Shown: positions 1 to 8,811 of the stretch, one piece after another
Numbering within the stretch: the stretch's first letter is position 1
Layout of the letters: each line of letters opens with the position of its first letter
Source of the DNA: Saprospiraceae bacterium
GTDB lineage: Bacteria > Bacteroidota > Bacteroidia > Chitinophagales > Saprospiraceae
DNA: 64,000 nucleotides
Direction of reading: 5' to 3'
Assembly (NCBI GenBank): GCA_016717655.1
Contig: JADKFC010000003.1
Location: 338,707-402,706 of the forward strand
Notes under the pieces: generated by a model
Databases searched by the model: none
What the model was told of the DNA's origin: nothing
What the model saw: the letters and a program-made list of their open reading frames with translations, nothing else
Translations under genes and position numbers: made by a program

Positions 1-230
1 TTAGAAACACATTGACCATCCAATTAACAGGAATCGAGGACGCTGCAGAGATAGAAAAAACTGAGCTGATGGATCTTACAGGAAGGGTGACCACCTTAAC
101 ATTGGACTGGAGTAGGGGAGAAAATGGGCTCATAGCAGAAATGGATGGCACCGACCTGCAAAGTGGCATGTACATTTTGAGAATTACGGTAAAAGGAAAG
201 GTATATATACTGAAAGTTATAAAAGCTTAA
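1..230 (+). CDS. C-terminal end of a T9SS-sorted protein (5' truncated by window edge)
   Basis: The reading frame is open from the first base, so the gene begins outside the window. The visible 75 or so residues are a type A T9SS C-terminal sorting domain: a beta-rich segment with the family's LTGRV turn and a terminal stretch containing SGMYILRI followed by a Lys-rich end. Known role of such domains: they direct Sec-exported proteins through the PorSS outer-membrane machinery and are then cleaved. The segment is nearly the same, at protein and DNA level, as the last 70 residues of the next gene (350-2479), so the two are probably tandem paralogs. The function of the missing N-terminal part cannot be told. 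Confidence 0.8.
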   Translation, partial: RNTLTIQLTGIEDAAEIEKTELMDLTGRVTTLTLDWSRGENGLIAEMDGTDLQSGMYILRITVKGKVYILKVIKA

Positions 231-249
231 CCCAGATTATGAAGTAACA

Positions 250-285
250 GGAATAATAGCCCGCTTAGTGCGGCGGGCCTATTCC
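250..285 (+). terminator. Stem-loop terminator after the truncated T9SS gene
   Basis: Imperfect inverted repeat 20 bases after the stop codon: GCCCGC (259-264) pairs with GCGGGC (273-278), flanked by an outer GGAATA/TATTCC arm with a small internal mismatch. The following sequence is A/T rich but lacks a long T run. Confidence 0.6.
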
Positions 286-316
286 TTATAACCTCTGGAT
301 TTTAATTTACTTTATT

Positions 317-324
317 TATATTTG
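317..324 (+). promoter_or_regulatory. Bacteroidota -7 element (TATATTTG)
   Basis: Exact match to TAnnTTTG, 25 bases before the ATG at 350. No good TTTG -33 box is seen at the expected distance. Confidence 0.45.
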
Positions 325-349
325 TAATGAATCAAATGAAATCTACCAA

Positions 350-2479
350 ATGAAAAATCTTCAACATCTACTCTGGATTTTTATTGCGCTAATAATTTAT
401 ACTTCAGAACTATCAGGTCAATGTAACAATTGTACCTTATATGCTGCTGACCCCAAACAGCCTTGGAAGCGCACCGACATGTATATTGATAATGTCAGTA
501 TGGTTGTAAAACCGGCGGGTAAATTTTACCATCTTGACCTTTACATGACTTACCAAATCAATGACCCTCAAAACTTCAAAGTTCAGGACACTTTTGAGGT
601 AGTTCATTATTTTGGATTGCCTGCCAATGGTGCAATTACAGATTCATGGTTGTGGGTAGAAGATGTAATTATGAAAGCTGACATTCTTGACAGATATTCT
701 GCTTTTAATATTTATGAAGGAATTGTAAATCGCAGAAAAGATCCAAGTGTACTGTATAAGAACAGCAGCGAAATTTATGAATACAGAATATTCCCCTTGC
801 CGGCCAAAAAGTCTAGAAGAGTGAAGCTCAGTTTTCTGATAGCTGTAAATGAATTCAACAACATTGACCTTCCCTTAGGGTTGTTAAAAAATTCGTATCC
901 AAGACCTGATGTAAATGTAATAGTATATGACAAAGACACCCAACTAAATCCGGCCATGAGTAATGGTGCTCCCTTTATTCAAAACAATCACCCTGAACTG
1001 GGAACATATCGATCAGCCATTATTAAAGCAGCCGATTATGATGAAACAGATGGCAAATATTCGGGTATTGATTTTAAACTAGAACAGACCGATGTCGACT
1101 TGTTTCTTGCAACCGCTTTTGAAAATGGAACCAATAAAGAGGGCGTATTTCAGCTAAGTTTACAGCCTTCAAAGATATTGGGACTCGACGCATTAGAAAG
1201 GAATAAATTTGTTTTTGTCCTTGATTACCATTTGGGAAATAGCCTTTACACAAAAGATGAAATGATTGCGGCCTTAAAATTTCAAATAAGGTCATTGGTA
1301 AAGGAAGGTGATTATTTTAGGGTTCTTTACAATCAGCTCTCGGCTAAAGAAGTATCTGAAGAATGGATTTCGTATAATAATCTTGAAAACCTGGATGACA
1401 TTCTTTCTACTGTTCAATTGGGCAATACCAGTATAATTGGTTCTCTTTTATACGAAGCCTATTATCGGGTTAAAGATGAAAACAATGGGAAACTCATAGT
1501 TATGTCTTCTGATGCTAACGTGGTGAGTGGTACAGCGGCTCAATCATTAAAAGACGAATTGAAAGCCCAGTTCGGAGAATTAAGGCAGACTTTTATTCTT
1601 GATTTTGCCCGCTATAATCAGTACAATAAAGGGACATTTTACTATGGTATTTATTATTATGGAAATGAATTATTGTATAAGATACTTTCATCCAATACCA
1701 ATGGCAGTTATGTGACAATGGCTAAAGAAGGTCAAAAGACCAAGTTATATGAATATTTATCGGAATTAAACAATAGCATTATTGAGGCTCAGTTTGATTT
1801 TATTGACTATTATATTAGACCTGAAGAAGGAATTTGTTATGATATTTACCCGATAAAAAATGGTAATCGCATCATCCAGGTTGGCAAATTCAGGGGTAAG
1901 CTTCCGTTTACACTTGAAATAACGGCTCTTTTCAGAGACAGTTTGATATATAATACTTACATCGTCGAAAATGAAGCTCAGCCTAGTAATTATACTTTTT
2001 TCAGCCAAGGTCATGCAATGGGAAAAATTCTTGACATTGAAAAAAATGGAACTATTCCAAAAAACCAAGTATTTACTCTAATCCAAACCAGCATTGAAAA
2101 CAGGGTTTTGTGTCGCAACACTGCATTTTTGGCCTTAGAACCAGGCCTACAAGAGCCTTGCTTTGATTGTGAAGATGAGTCCAATACTACTGTGAGTGTA
2201 GAGGATCAGGATCTGAATCAAAAAGTACTGACAGCGGCGCCCAATCCTTTCAGGAATGCACTGACCATACAATTAAAGGGTGTGGAAGATGCCAGTGATA
2301 TTGAAAAAACAGAGTTGATTGATCTTACCGGCAGGGTGACTACTTTGACATTGGACTGGAGTAGAGGAGAAAATGGCCTTGTTGCAGAAATGGATAGCAC
2401 CGACCTGCAAAGTGGCATGTATATTTTGAGGATTACGGTAAAAGGAAGGGTATATATCCTGAAAATAGTGAAAGCCTAA
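350..2479 (+). CDS. VIT/vWA-like secreted protein with T9SS C-terminal sorting domain
   Basis: 709 residues. An N-terminal signal peptide (about residues 1-24) precedes a region at about 30-165 that resembles a VIT (vault/inter-alpha-trypsin) domain, with its beta-rich pattern and a conserved YxYRIFPLP-type segment. Residues about 285-440 look like a divergent von Willebrand A-type fold (FVFVLDYHLG start) in which the classical DxSxS metal site is not preserved. The last 75 residues are a T9SS type A sorting domain (PNPF start, SGMYILRI end). Expected place: cell surface or secreted. VIT/vWA pairs in other bacteria are thought to act in adhesion or protein-protein contacts; that role here is inference. 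The neighbour upstream is a paralog by its C-terminus. The downstream gene is convergent, only 6 bases away. Confidence 0.75.
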   Translation: MKNLQHLLWIFIALIIYTSELSGQCNNCTLYAADPKQPWKRTDMYIDNVSMVVKPAGKFYHLDLYMTYQINDPQNFKVQDTFEVVHYFGLPANGAITDSWLWVEDVIMKADILDRYSAFNIYEGIVNRRKDPSVLYKNSSEIYEYRIFPLPAKKSRRVKLSFLIAVNEFNNIDLPLGLLKNSYPRPDVNVIVYDKDTQLNPAMSNGAPFIQNNHPELGTYRSAIIKAADYDETDGKYSGIDFKLEQTDVDLFLATAFENGTNKEGVFQLSLQPSKILGLDALERNKFVFVLDYHLGNSLYTKDEMIAALKFQIRSLVKEGDYFRVLYNQLSAKEVSEEWISYNNLENLDDILSTVQLGNTSIIGSLLYEAYYRVKDENNGKLIVMSSDANVVSGTAAQSLKDELKAQFGELRQTFILDFARYNQYNKGTFYYGIYYYGNELLYKILSSNTNGSYVTMAKEGQKTKLYEYLSELNNSIIEAQFDFIDYYIRPEEGICYDIYPIKNGNRIIQVGKFRGKLPFTLEITALFRDSLIYNTYIVENEAQPSNYTFFSQGHAMGKILDIEKNGTIPKNQVFTLIQTSIENRVLCRNTAFLALEPGLQEPCFDCEDESNTTVSVEDQDLNQKVLTAAPNPFRNALTIQLKGVEDASDIEKTELIDLTGRVTTLTLDWSRGENGLVAEMDSTDLQSGMYILRITVKGRVYILKIVKA

Positions 2480-2485
2480 GTTAGA

Positions 2486-3043
2486 TTAAGCAGAAACCAT
2501 AATAGCCTTGGCCGTGCGGGTGGCTTGTTGTCTGTGCCTGTTCATGTGGGCTACAATGATATCAAGTGCAGTTTGAATATCGTAAACAATTAAGTCGTTG
2601 GCAGGAGAGGCAATGGTAACATTTCTTTTGACCTGCCCCTCGATGCTTGTTAATCTTTGAATCATTTGTTGACAATGTGCAGAAAGAAGGGCAAGGGTGT
2701 CGACAGCATCGTTTGCTAGCTTAGGTTGCCAGATGGGCAGGGTTTTTTGTTTTTTAGGTTCATCGGGTTGGACAGATTTTAAAATCATCTTCCCAAAGAG
2801 ATTGCGGAAGAATGCAAAATTACCCAACATGCTGTGCACATACTTGCCCTTTGCCACAAGGTCAAAGATGGGCCAGTAGCTTTCATTAACCGTAATTACG
2901 TGTACAACAATTTCATTTATACTCCAGCCTCCTTTAGAAGGCCTTGTATTTCTCTGTTCCGAAGTAAGTCCGGCGAATTCCTTTTGAAAAGCAGCGTTTG
3001 CCTCGTTGATCTCAGTAATCCATTTCTGAATGGTAACTTCCAT
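2486..3043 (-). CDS. DinB-like superfamily protein
   Basis: 185 residues, the usual size for DinB_2/YfiT-type four-helix-bundle proteins. The signature GWSINEIVVHV near residue 40 and HMNRHRQQ near the C-terminus supply the His residues that bind a divalent metal in this family. Members include thiol-dependent S-transferases for bacillithiol or mycothiol and many of unknown activity, so the substrate cannot be named. It is the last gene of a reverse-strand run, 5 bases after the PBP4-type gene. No signal peptide, so cytoplasmic. Confidence 0.8.
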   Translation of the reverse strand: MEVTIQKWITEINEANAAFQKEFAGLTSEQRNTRPSKGGWSINEIVVHVITVNESYWPIFDLVAKGKYVHSMLGNFAFFRNLFGKMILKSVQPDEPKKQKTLPIWQPKLANDAVDTLALLSAHCQQMIQRLTSIEGQVKRNVTIASPANDLIVYDIQTALDIIVAHMNRHRQQATRTAKAIMVSA

Positions 3044-3048
3044 TGGTT

Positions 3049-4491
3049 TTATAATTTTTGATAAAGGTCAGAAATCAGTTTTTCAATTGCCTGGCGGGCT
3101 TGAGAGCTGGACTGTGTATAACCGTTGACCATGATTGAAAAAGAATACCACTCCTTGTTTTTTGCTTCAATAAGTCCTGTGTAGGACATAATTTTATTAA
3201 GCGAGCCACTTTTCATCCACACATGCCCTTTGGCCGCGCTGTTTTTGAGTAGCCTCCTGACAGTGCCCTCAGATCCGGCTTCCGGTAAAAGATAGGTGGT
3301 TGTAGCAGGTGAATTTTTAAGAACAAATTGGGCGAGAAACCCACTTAAGATGGCCGGACTAACATAGTTTCTGGCAGACAAACCACTGCCGTCTTCCAGG
3401 TGTATCGGTGTAATATCAAAACCTTTTTCAGCAAGACTTTTTTCAATCAAAGCAATGCCCTCGCTACCCGATCCACGACTGCCGGACTTTAACCCCAGGG
3501 TTTTAAGAAAGGCCTCACAATACATATTGAGTGAATGGTGGTTAGCAGCACGAACCAGGTCTTTTAAGGGCATGGAAGAAACCGTATCTATGCCCGTCAG
3601 TGGGGGATGAAGGGTAGGTGTGCTGATTACTTTTGCCTCTCCACAGCTGACACCAAGATGGGTCAGTTGGTGGTGGATAGCTGAGGCCAGAAAATGCGGC
3701 GGGTCAGGTATAGAGCTCTTGATGCGAAAAGCTTGTTTGCTTTTGGGAATGCTGCCCACAATGCGTTTCTCAAAAGTATAGGGACCCCCAAATATATAGG
3801 CATTGTCACCTGAATTTTCAGCGTCTATGGTGACTTCATTTTGTAAAATCAGATTGGGTATATCGGGTGTAACGGTAAGGATTTCCGCAGCATTTCCCGG
3901 TTCAGCCTGGGTGTTGTACCAGATTTCATATTCATTTTCGTTGATATTGATGCCCCAGGCACCAGAGGCATAGCCACTGCCCAGATCGTTCCATTGCCAT
4001 GAGGGTGAAATGGGGAAGGAGTCAAAAATCGATTCATCACAGAAAAGATTACCAGTTATGGTTTTGATGCCTGCAGCTTTTATCTTTCCTGCCAGGTAAT
4101 TGGGTAGCTCACTAAAGTTGAGTTTTTCTTCAAATCTTTTCGAACCCAAAGAGGGGTCACCTGATCCAATGAGATATACATTGCCCGTCAACACAGAATC
4201 TGTCAATGTACCCTCATAAGCCAATATTGTTTCATAAGTATAATTAGCCCCTAATACCTCCCATGCCGAAAGTGAGGATATTAATTTTAATGAAGATGCG
4301 GGCACAAAACACTTATCGTGATTATATCCGGCCATCATTTTACCGCTTTTTACCTCGTGTAAGGCGAAGCCTACATGGGCATGTTTCCACTGTACATCGT
4401 CGGCCCAGGTATTGATCAATTCTCCGGCTCCTTGTGCCATCACACATCTAACCAGCAGGGTAAATAGAAAAATATTAATTGTTTTTTTCAT
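3049..4491 (-). CDS. dacB: D-alanyl-D-alanine carboxypeptidase/endopeptidase, PBP4 (S13) family
   Basis: 480 residues from the chosen start MKKTIN; the longer frame would start at 4542 but adds 17 residues ahead of an obvious signal peptide. The three penicillin-binding motifs are present: SSLK (catalytic Ser66, Lys69), HSLN around residue 330, and KSGS near residue 425. The long insertion between the first two motifs is typical of S13 enzymes. Family role: hydrolysis of the terminal D-Ala or of D-Ala-mDAP cross-links in periplasmic peptidoglycan. Its start lies 17 bases inside the preceding aspartoacylase-like gene, so the two are probably co-translated. Confidence 0.9.
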   Translation of the reverse strand: MKKTINIFLFTLLVRCVMAQGAGELINTWADDVQWKHAHVGFALHEVKSGKMMAGYNHDKCFVPASSLKLISSLSAWEVLGANYTYETILAYEGTLTDSVLTGNVYLIGSGDPSLGSKRFEEKLNFSELPNYLAGKIKAAGIKTITGNLFCDESIFDSFPISPSWQWNDLGSGYASGAWGININENEYEIWYNTQAEPGNAAEILTVTPDIPNLILQNEVTIDAENSGDNAYIFGGPYTFEKRIVGSIPKSKQAFRIKSSIPDPPHFLASAIHHQLTHLGVSCGEAKVISTPTLHPPLTGIDTVSSMPLKDLVRAANHHSLNMYCEAFLKTLGLKSGSRGSGSEGIALIEKSLAEKGFDITPIHLEDGSGLSARNYVSPAILSGFLAQFVLKNSPATTTYLLPEAGSEGTVRRLLKNSAAKGHVWMKSGSLNKIMSYTGLIEAKNKEWYSFSIMVNGYTQSSSQARQAIEKLISDLYQKL

Positions 4492-5470
4492 CGTAACTAC
4501 CAATGTGAAATAATGCATCCCCCTGATTGACCACAGCTGCATGATTGATACCCAGCACGTGTCCTTTATACCTGGATACGATGGGGTAGGATTTCAAACC
4601 ATAAGGATCCTTTATAATACCCAACATTTCACCCTGCTGAATGTTTTGTCCAGCTTCAATGGCTGCAGTAAATATACCAGGGTGAGCTGCCCTGATCCAT
4701 GTCGTTTTATTGAGGTGGATGACCTGGTCATTTTTGACGTTTCCTTTCATTTGGGGCAACATATTAAGATGGGTCAATACATGGAGAATGCCTGCAACTC
4801 CTGTGGTCACAGCCAAATTGTCTATTCTCATGGACTCACCGGCTTCAAAGACCAGGACATGGGTATTCATGTCGTGTGCAATTTTACGAAAGGAGTTGGA
4901 AATCAGGGCTTGTTTGACAGCAAAAGGGGCATTAAAAACATCTGCCAGTTTTTTACAGTGTTCATCATGTGGCGAATACCTTGTGTGTGGAAAATTGTAC
5001 CGGAGAGATCCACCGGTATGCAGGTCAATGGCATAGTCGGTATGGGGCAAGATATTTTGAGTCAGACACTTGGCCACGCGGGAAGCCAATGAACCTGACT
5101 TGTGGCCTGGAAAACTGCGGTTTACATCTTTGCCATCGGGCATGTCTCTGGACAAATTATTGAAACCAAAGACATTGAGCAGGGGTATGGCGATGATGCA
5201 TCCCGCTTTGATATCTGTAAAAAAACCTGAGGCCAAAAGATTTGTGATGATTTCGATGCCATTGATTTCATCACCATGGATGCCGCCTAATAAAAGTATT
5301 GTGGGCCCGGGATGATGCGATCTGAATATATGCGCGGTTATTGAAAGCAATGAGCCACTGGGTAATTTTCCGGCGCTGAGCTGAATTTTTTTGTTTTCAC
5401 CCGGTGCAATTTTTTCTTCATTGATGACCAGGGCATCCGGAAAAGGGGTTTTGTAAGAAGGAGCAATCAT
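4475..5470 (-). CDS. Succinylglutamate desuccinylase/aspartoacylase family zinc hydrolase
   Basis: 331 residues. Zinc-ligand motif GGIHGDE (His65, Glu68), the DVNRSFPG motif near 115-122 and the third ligand in IDLHTGG (His151) mark the AstE/AspA family (M14-like carboxypeptidase fold). The C-terminal 90 residues form a small beta domain of the kind found in this subgroup. The start overlaps the stop of the upstream RimK-type gene by four bases (ATGA). Such enzymes are often encoded beside RimK-type ligases, and an amide-cleaving partner for a glutamate-type conjugate made by the ligase is a reasonable inference; the substrate is not shown by the sequence. Confidence 0.87.
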   Translation of the reverse strand: MIAPSYKTPFPDALVINEEKIAPGENKKIQLSAGKLPSGSLLSITAHIFRSHHPGPTILLLGGIHGDEINGIEIITNLLASGFFTDIKAGCIIAIPLLNVFGFNNLSRDMPDGKDVNRSFPGHKSGSLASRVAKCLTQNILPHTDYAIDLHTGGSLRYNFPHTRYSPHDEHCKKLADVFNAPFAVKQALISNSFRKIAHDMNTHVLVFEAGESMRIDNLAVTTGVAGILHVLTHLNMLPQMKGNVKNDQVIHLNKTTWIRAAHPGIFTAAIEAGQNIQQGEMLGIIKDPYGLKSYPIVSRYKGHVLGINHAAVVNQGDALFHIGSYDEKNN

Positions 5471-6345
5471 ACAATTACTTTTCTCTCTATAAATTCAATG
5501 ATTTTGCCCGCAATGTCTATCTGGGTGGTGCCTTCAATACCTTCCAGACCAGGAGACGCATTTACCTCCAGGAGCAGCGGCCCCACATGGCTTCTAAGCA
5601 TATCTACCCCAGCTATGTGTAAGCCCATTACTTGGGTAGCCTTTAGGGCCACTTCTTCTTCTTCTGAGGTCAAAACAACTTTTTCTGATTGAGCTCCTCT
5701 GTGGAGGTTAGACCTGAATTCTCCATTTTTAGCCTGCCTTTTCATGGCCCCAACAATCTGCCCATCGATCACAAAAACACGGATGTCACTACCACGCGCT
5801 TCTTCAATAAATTGTTGGATCAAGACCTTTTCCTCGGTTTTTTGAAAAGCCTCAACGATGGACTCTGCATTTGACTTGGATTCTGAAAGAATGACACCAA
5901 GTCCCTGGGTGCCGGTAGCCAGCTTAACAATGTAAGGTGGGGTGCTTACTTTGTCGATTATAAAGGGCAGGGTATACAAATTATTGGTGATACCTGTTCT
6001 GGCCACACCCAGGCCAGCGCCGGAAAGAAGTTGCATACAGGTAAGTTTATTTCGAGCTTTTAGAAGGGCCTCTGCTTTGAGGGTGGTAAAGATGCCCATG
6101 GCTTCAAACTGCCGGATGACCGAAGAACCAAATGAAGTGGCGGTAGTACCTATTCGCGGGATTACGGCATGAACATTTTCCAATTTTTGGAAATTATAAT
6201 AAATCTCCAGTTGATCCTTTTCTATTAAAAGATCGCAAAACATATGGTCCAGGACCCTGACATAGTGGTGTTTTTTTCTTCCTGCGTCAACAATGGCCTG
6301 GGTGCTGTACAAAGAAGGATTTCTGGATAAAACGACGATATTCAT
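5467..6345 (-). CDS. rimK: RimK family alpha-L-glutamate ligase (ATP-grasp)
   Basis: 292 residues, close to E. coli RimK in length. The N-terminal region (MNIVVLSRNPSLYST...) matches the RimK preATP-grasp domain. The ATP-grasp core has the Gly-rich loop in TGTQGLGV (about residues 147-155), the RGSDIRVFVI segment and the metal-binding LLEVNASPGLEGIE near 255-268. Known activities of the family: adding glutamates to ribosomal protein S6, poly-alpha-glutamate synthesis, or beta-citrylglutamate-type synthesis. Which applies here is open. It heads the four-gene reverse-strand cluster rimK, aspartoacylase-like, PBP4-like, DinB-like. Confidence 0.88.
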   Translation of the reverse strand: MNIVVLSRNPSLYSTQAIVDAGRKKHHYVRVLDHMFCDLLIEKDQLEIYYNFQKLENVHAVIPRIGTTATSFGSSVIRQFEAMGIFTTLKAEALLKARNKLTCMQLLSGAGLGVARTGITNNLYTLPFIIDKVSTPPYIVKLATGTQGLGVILSESKSNAESIVEAFQKTEEKVLIQQFIEEARGSDIRVFVIDGQIVGAMKRQAKNGEFRSNLHRGAQSEKVVLTSEEEEVALKATQVMGLHIAGVDMLRSHVGPLLLEVNASPGLEGIEGTTQIDIAGKIIEFIERKVIV

Positions 6346-6489
6346 TGCTTGCTTTAATGTCTGGCAAGATACAAAGATTTATTTTTATGTTTTAATGGCA
6401 ACGTTTAAACGGGAGTGCCTCTCTGGTTATTTTTGGCTGTGATGGTCTGGTATTACTGCTTTCACTGTCTGGTTTACATAAAGTAAGTG

Positions 6490-6497
6490 TATCTTTG
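6490..6497 (+). promoter_or_regulatory. Bacteroidota -7 element (TATCTTTG)
   Basis: Matches TAnnTTTG, 22 bases before the ATG at 6520, in the divergent gap between rimK and the nuclease-fold gene. Confidence 0.5.
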
Positions 6498-6519
6498 TTG
6501 TCCTGCTTTATATTGAAAC

Positions 6520-8802
6520 ATGAGATTCATTTTACCCTATTTTTTCAGTTTTATGGGCCTGGCCGCTTTGTCTGGCCAAATCTTCATAGATGAAGACCTG
6601 GACGATTGGTCATCCACATCTCTTTTGATCAGTGACATTGGCGATGGCTTGGAAAGCGATCTCGACATCCAACATTTATGGGTAGAGAATGACGCTGAAA
6701 ATATCTACATCCGATTTGAACTCGACAGAGAAATTATACTTCAGGAAAATAATCAACTGGCCATCGTAGTTGATTTTGACAATAAGTTGACGACCGGATT
6801 CAAAGAAGCTGGCATTGGAGCTGAATTGATGGTGGTATTTGGAGAAAGAGATATTTTTGTGTACAACCCAAGTGGCACCAGCCAGCGCTTGAGGCATGAA
6901 GACATAGGCCTGATATGTTTACCTTCTGTGAGCAGTAATTTTTTTGAACTTAAAATCAGCAGGGTCGTAGACAGAGGGTCGAGCTTGCTTACCATGGGCA
7001 ATCAAATAGCCATTGCAGTGAAAAACCGGGTTATTGGTGGTGATGTGCTGCCCAATGATGGAGGCGTTGCAGTTTATGAAATGAAATCAGGGGCGGGTCC
7101 TGGAAAAAAATCATACCATTTTGATAAGCAGAAGGCAGAACAGGTGAGAATACTGAGTTATAATTCTGCCAGAGATGGATTAACCGAAGCAGGCACCAGC
7201 GAATATCAATTAAAATTAATTCAGGCAGCTAATCCGGATATAATTTGTTTTCAGGAATTGTACAGTGCCACCGCCGCGGTTTCTGTGATCAACTTGTTAA
7301 GCCAGAATTTACCCTTGCCCGCCGGACAGACCTGGAAGGCTGTGCGCATTAGTCCTGATGTGGTGGTTGCTACCAAATACTGTATTGAAGCCGCTGTTCC
7401 CCTCGATGGCACAGGGATCTTTCTTGTTCATACAGGAAAAAACTGCGATGTGCCAATGGTTATTTTTAACGCCCACCTGCCTTGCTGTGACAATGATACA
7501 GACCGCCAATCTGAAGTGGATGCCATCATGTCAAGGTATCGAACCATGAAAGAAAGCCAGGGGGTAGGGTTTTTATACCCGGAAGGTACGCCAACCATAA
7601 TCGTGGGAGATATGAATTTTGTGGGTCTCAATCGACAACGTAAGACATTAATAGAGGGTGATATTTTGAATGAAGGTTTTTTTGGTTCTGATTTTACACC
7701 AGATTGGGACGGCACTTCGCTGGAGGATGCAAAACCATATGTACCCGGAACACCTCTTACTTATACCTGGTACGATGAAGGAAATACTTATATGCCAGGA
7801 AGATTGGATTATGTCTTGTATACCGGAAGTGTAATGCGCCTTGACAACAGCTTTGTGTTGGAGACTGCACACTTAAATCTGGAAGACTTACAGGATCACA
7901 ACTTACAAACCACTGATTCTCGTTTTGCTTCCGACCACATTCCTGTGATAGTAGACTTTACCCTTCACCCCGAAAAAGAAGTGGCTCTGAGTCTAAACAT
8001 AGAAATAAGCCAGGCATTGTGCTTTGGAGATACTGCAAAAGTAGAGATCAAGGCAACAGGAGGTAAGCCTCCCTATAAATATATATTTGAAAACGGTTTG
8101 CCTCAAAGTGATTCTTTATTTTACCTGACCACCAATGGTAGTTATTGTTTTTCAGTTATTGATGACCAGGGTGCCATTGTAACTCAATGCGGGGTTGAAA
8201 TTTCCATTCCTGAAGAATTACGAGCTTTTTTTGCCATTCAAGCAGATACTCTGACTTGGGTTATAATGGGTGGAAATGAGCCCTATCAAATTGAACTAAC
8301 GGGACCAGGTGTGGTAATTGTAGAAAATAACAGGGCCATTATCAATGCTAGTGGTCCATATCAATTACACTACTTTGACGAAAGAGGCTGTGATGCCTAT
8401 CAAATCATAAACGTGATTATTGATAAAGACCGCGATGGCAGTCCCTTGGAAGCTGATTGTGATGACAACAATGCCGCGATTTTTCCGGGAGCAATAGATG
8501 TTCCTGGCAATGGCATTGATGAGGATTGCAATGGAACAGATTTGGTAGGAGTGATTGAAATCGGACCTTCCTCTTTTATGCTGCATCCCAATCCGGTGAA
8601 AGAGCGTTTAAACATAGAAGCACAGACAGAAGGGGAATGGCAATTCAAAATTTTCGATTCACTTGGAAAAGAATGGTTGAATGGGAAAGCCATAACCAGG
8701 CAGGTAGTCCTGGATATTACCGCTTTGACAGCTGGAAATTACTCGGTTTGTATTGAAGTTCAGGGTAAAATTTCCTGTAAAAACATTGTGGTAATTAAAT
8801 AA
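6520..8802 (+). CDS. Secreted endonuclease/exonuclease/phosphatase-fold protein with MopE-type metal motif and T9SS domain
   Basis: 760 residues. A signal peptide (about 1-20) is followed by a beta-rich region (25-200), then an EEP domain at about 208-485. Its landmarks are the start VRILSYNSA, IICFQEL (metal Glu), the VGDMNF motif and SDHIPVIVDF (catalytic Asp-His). Residues 490-630 look like SprB-type surface repeats. Around 636-675 lies a Cys/Asp-rich segment (EADCDDNN, DEDCNG) of the MopE metal-binding type. The C-terminus is a T9SS type A sorting domain starting at HPNPVKE. The EEP superfamily covers DNases, phosphatases and sphingomyelinases, so the substrate is uncertain. Extracellular DNA or phosphoester breakdown is plausible inference. 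Confidence 0.83.
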   Translation: MRFILPYFFSFMGLAALSGQIFIDEDLDDWSSTSLLISDIGDGLESDLDIQHLWVENDAENIYIRFELDREIILQENNQLAIVVDFDNKLTTGFKEAGIGAELMVVFGERDIFVYNPSGTSQRLRHEDIGLICLPSVSSNFFELKISRVVDRGSSLLTMGNQIAIAVKNRVIGGDVLPNDGGVAVYEMKSGAGPGKKSYHFDKQKAEQVRILSYNSARDGLTEAGTSEYQLKLIQAANPDIICFQELYSATAAVSVINLLSQNLPLPAGQTWKAVRISPDVVVATKYCIEAAVPLDGTGIFLVHTGKNCDVPMVIFNAHLPCCDNDTDRQSEVDAIMSRYRTMKESQGVGFLYPEGTPTIIVGDMNFVGLNRQRKTLIEGDILNEGFFGSDFTPDWDGTSLEDAKPYVPGTPLTYTWYDEGNTYMPGRLDYVLYTGSVMRLDNSFVLETAHLNLEDLQDHNLQTTDSRFASDHIPVIVDFTLHPEKEVALSLNIEISQALCFGDTAKVEIKATGGKPPYKYIFENGLPQSDSLFYLTTNGSYCFSVIDDQGAIVTQCGVEISIPEELRAFFAIQADTLTWVIMGGNEPYQIELTGPGVVIVENNRAIINASGPYQLHYFDERGCDAYQIINVIIDKDRDGSPLEADCDDNNAAIFPGAIDVPGNGIDEDCNGTDLVGVIEIGPSSFMLHPNPVKERLNIEAQTEGEWQFKIFDSLGKEWLNGKAITRQVVLDITALTAGNYSVCIEVQGKISCKNIVVIK

Positions 8803-8811
8803 TAATCCTGA

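Noticed and set aside
4492..4542. Longer PBP4-type start at 4542
   Set aside because: The added 17 residues precede a normal signal peptide and lie within the upstream gene.
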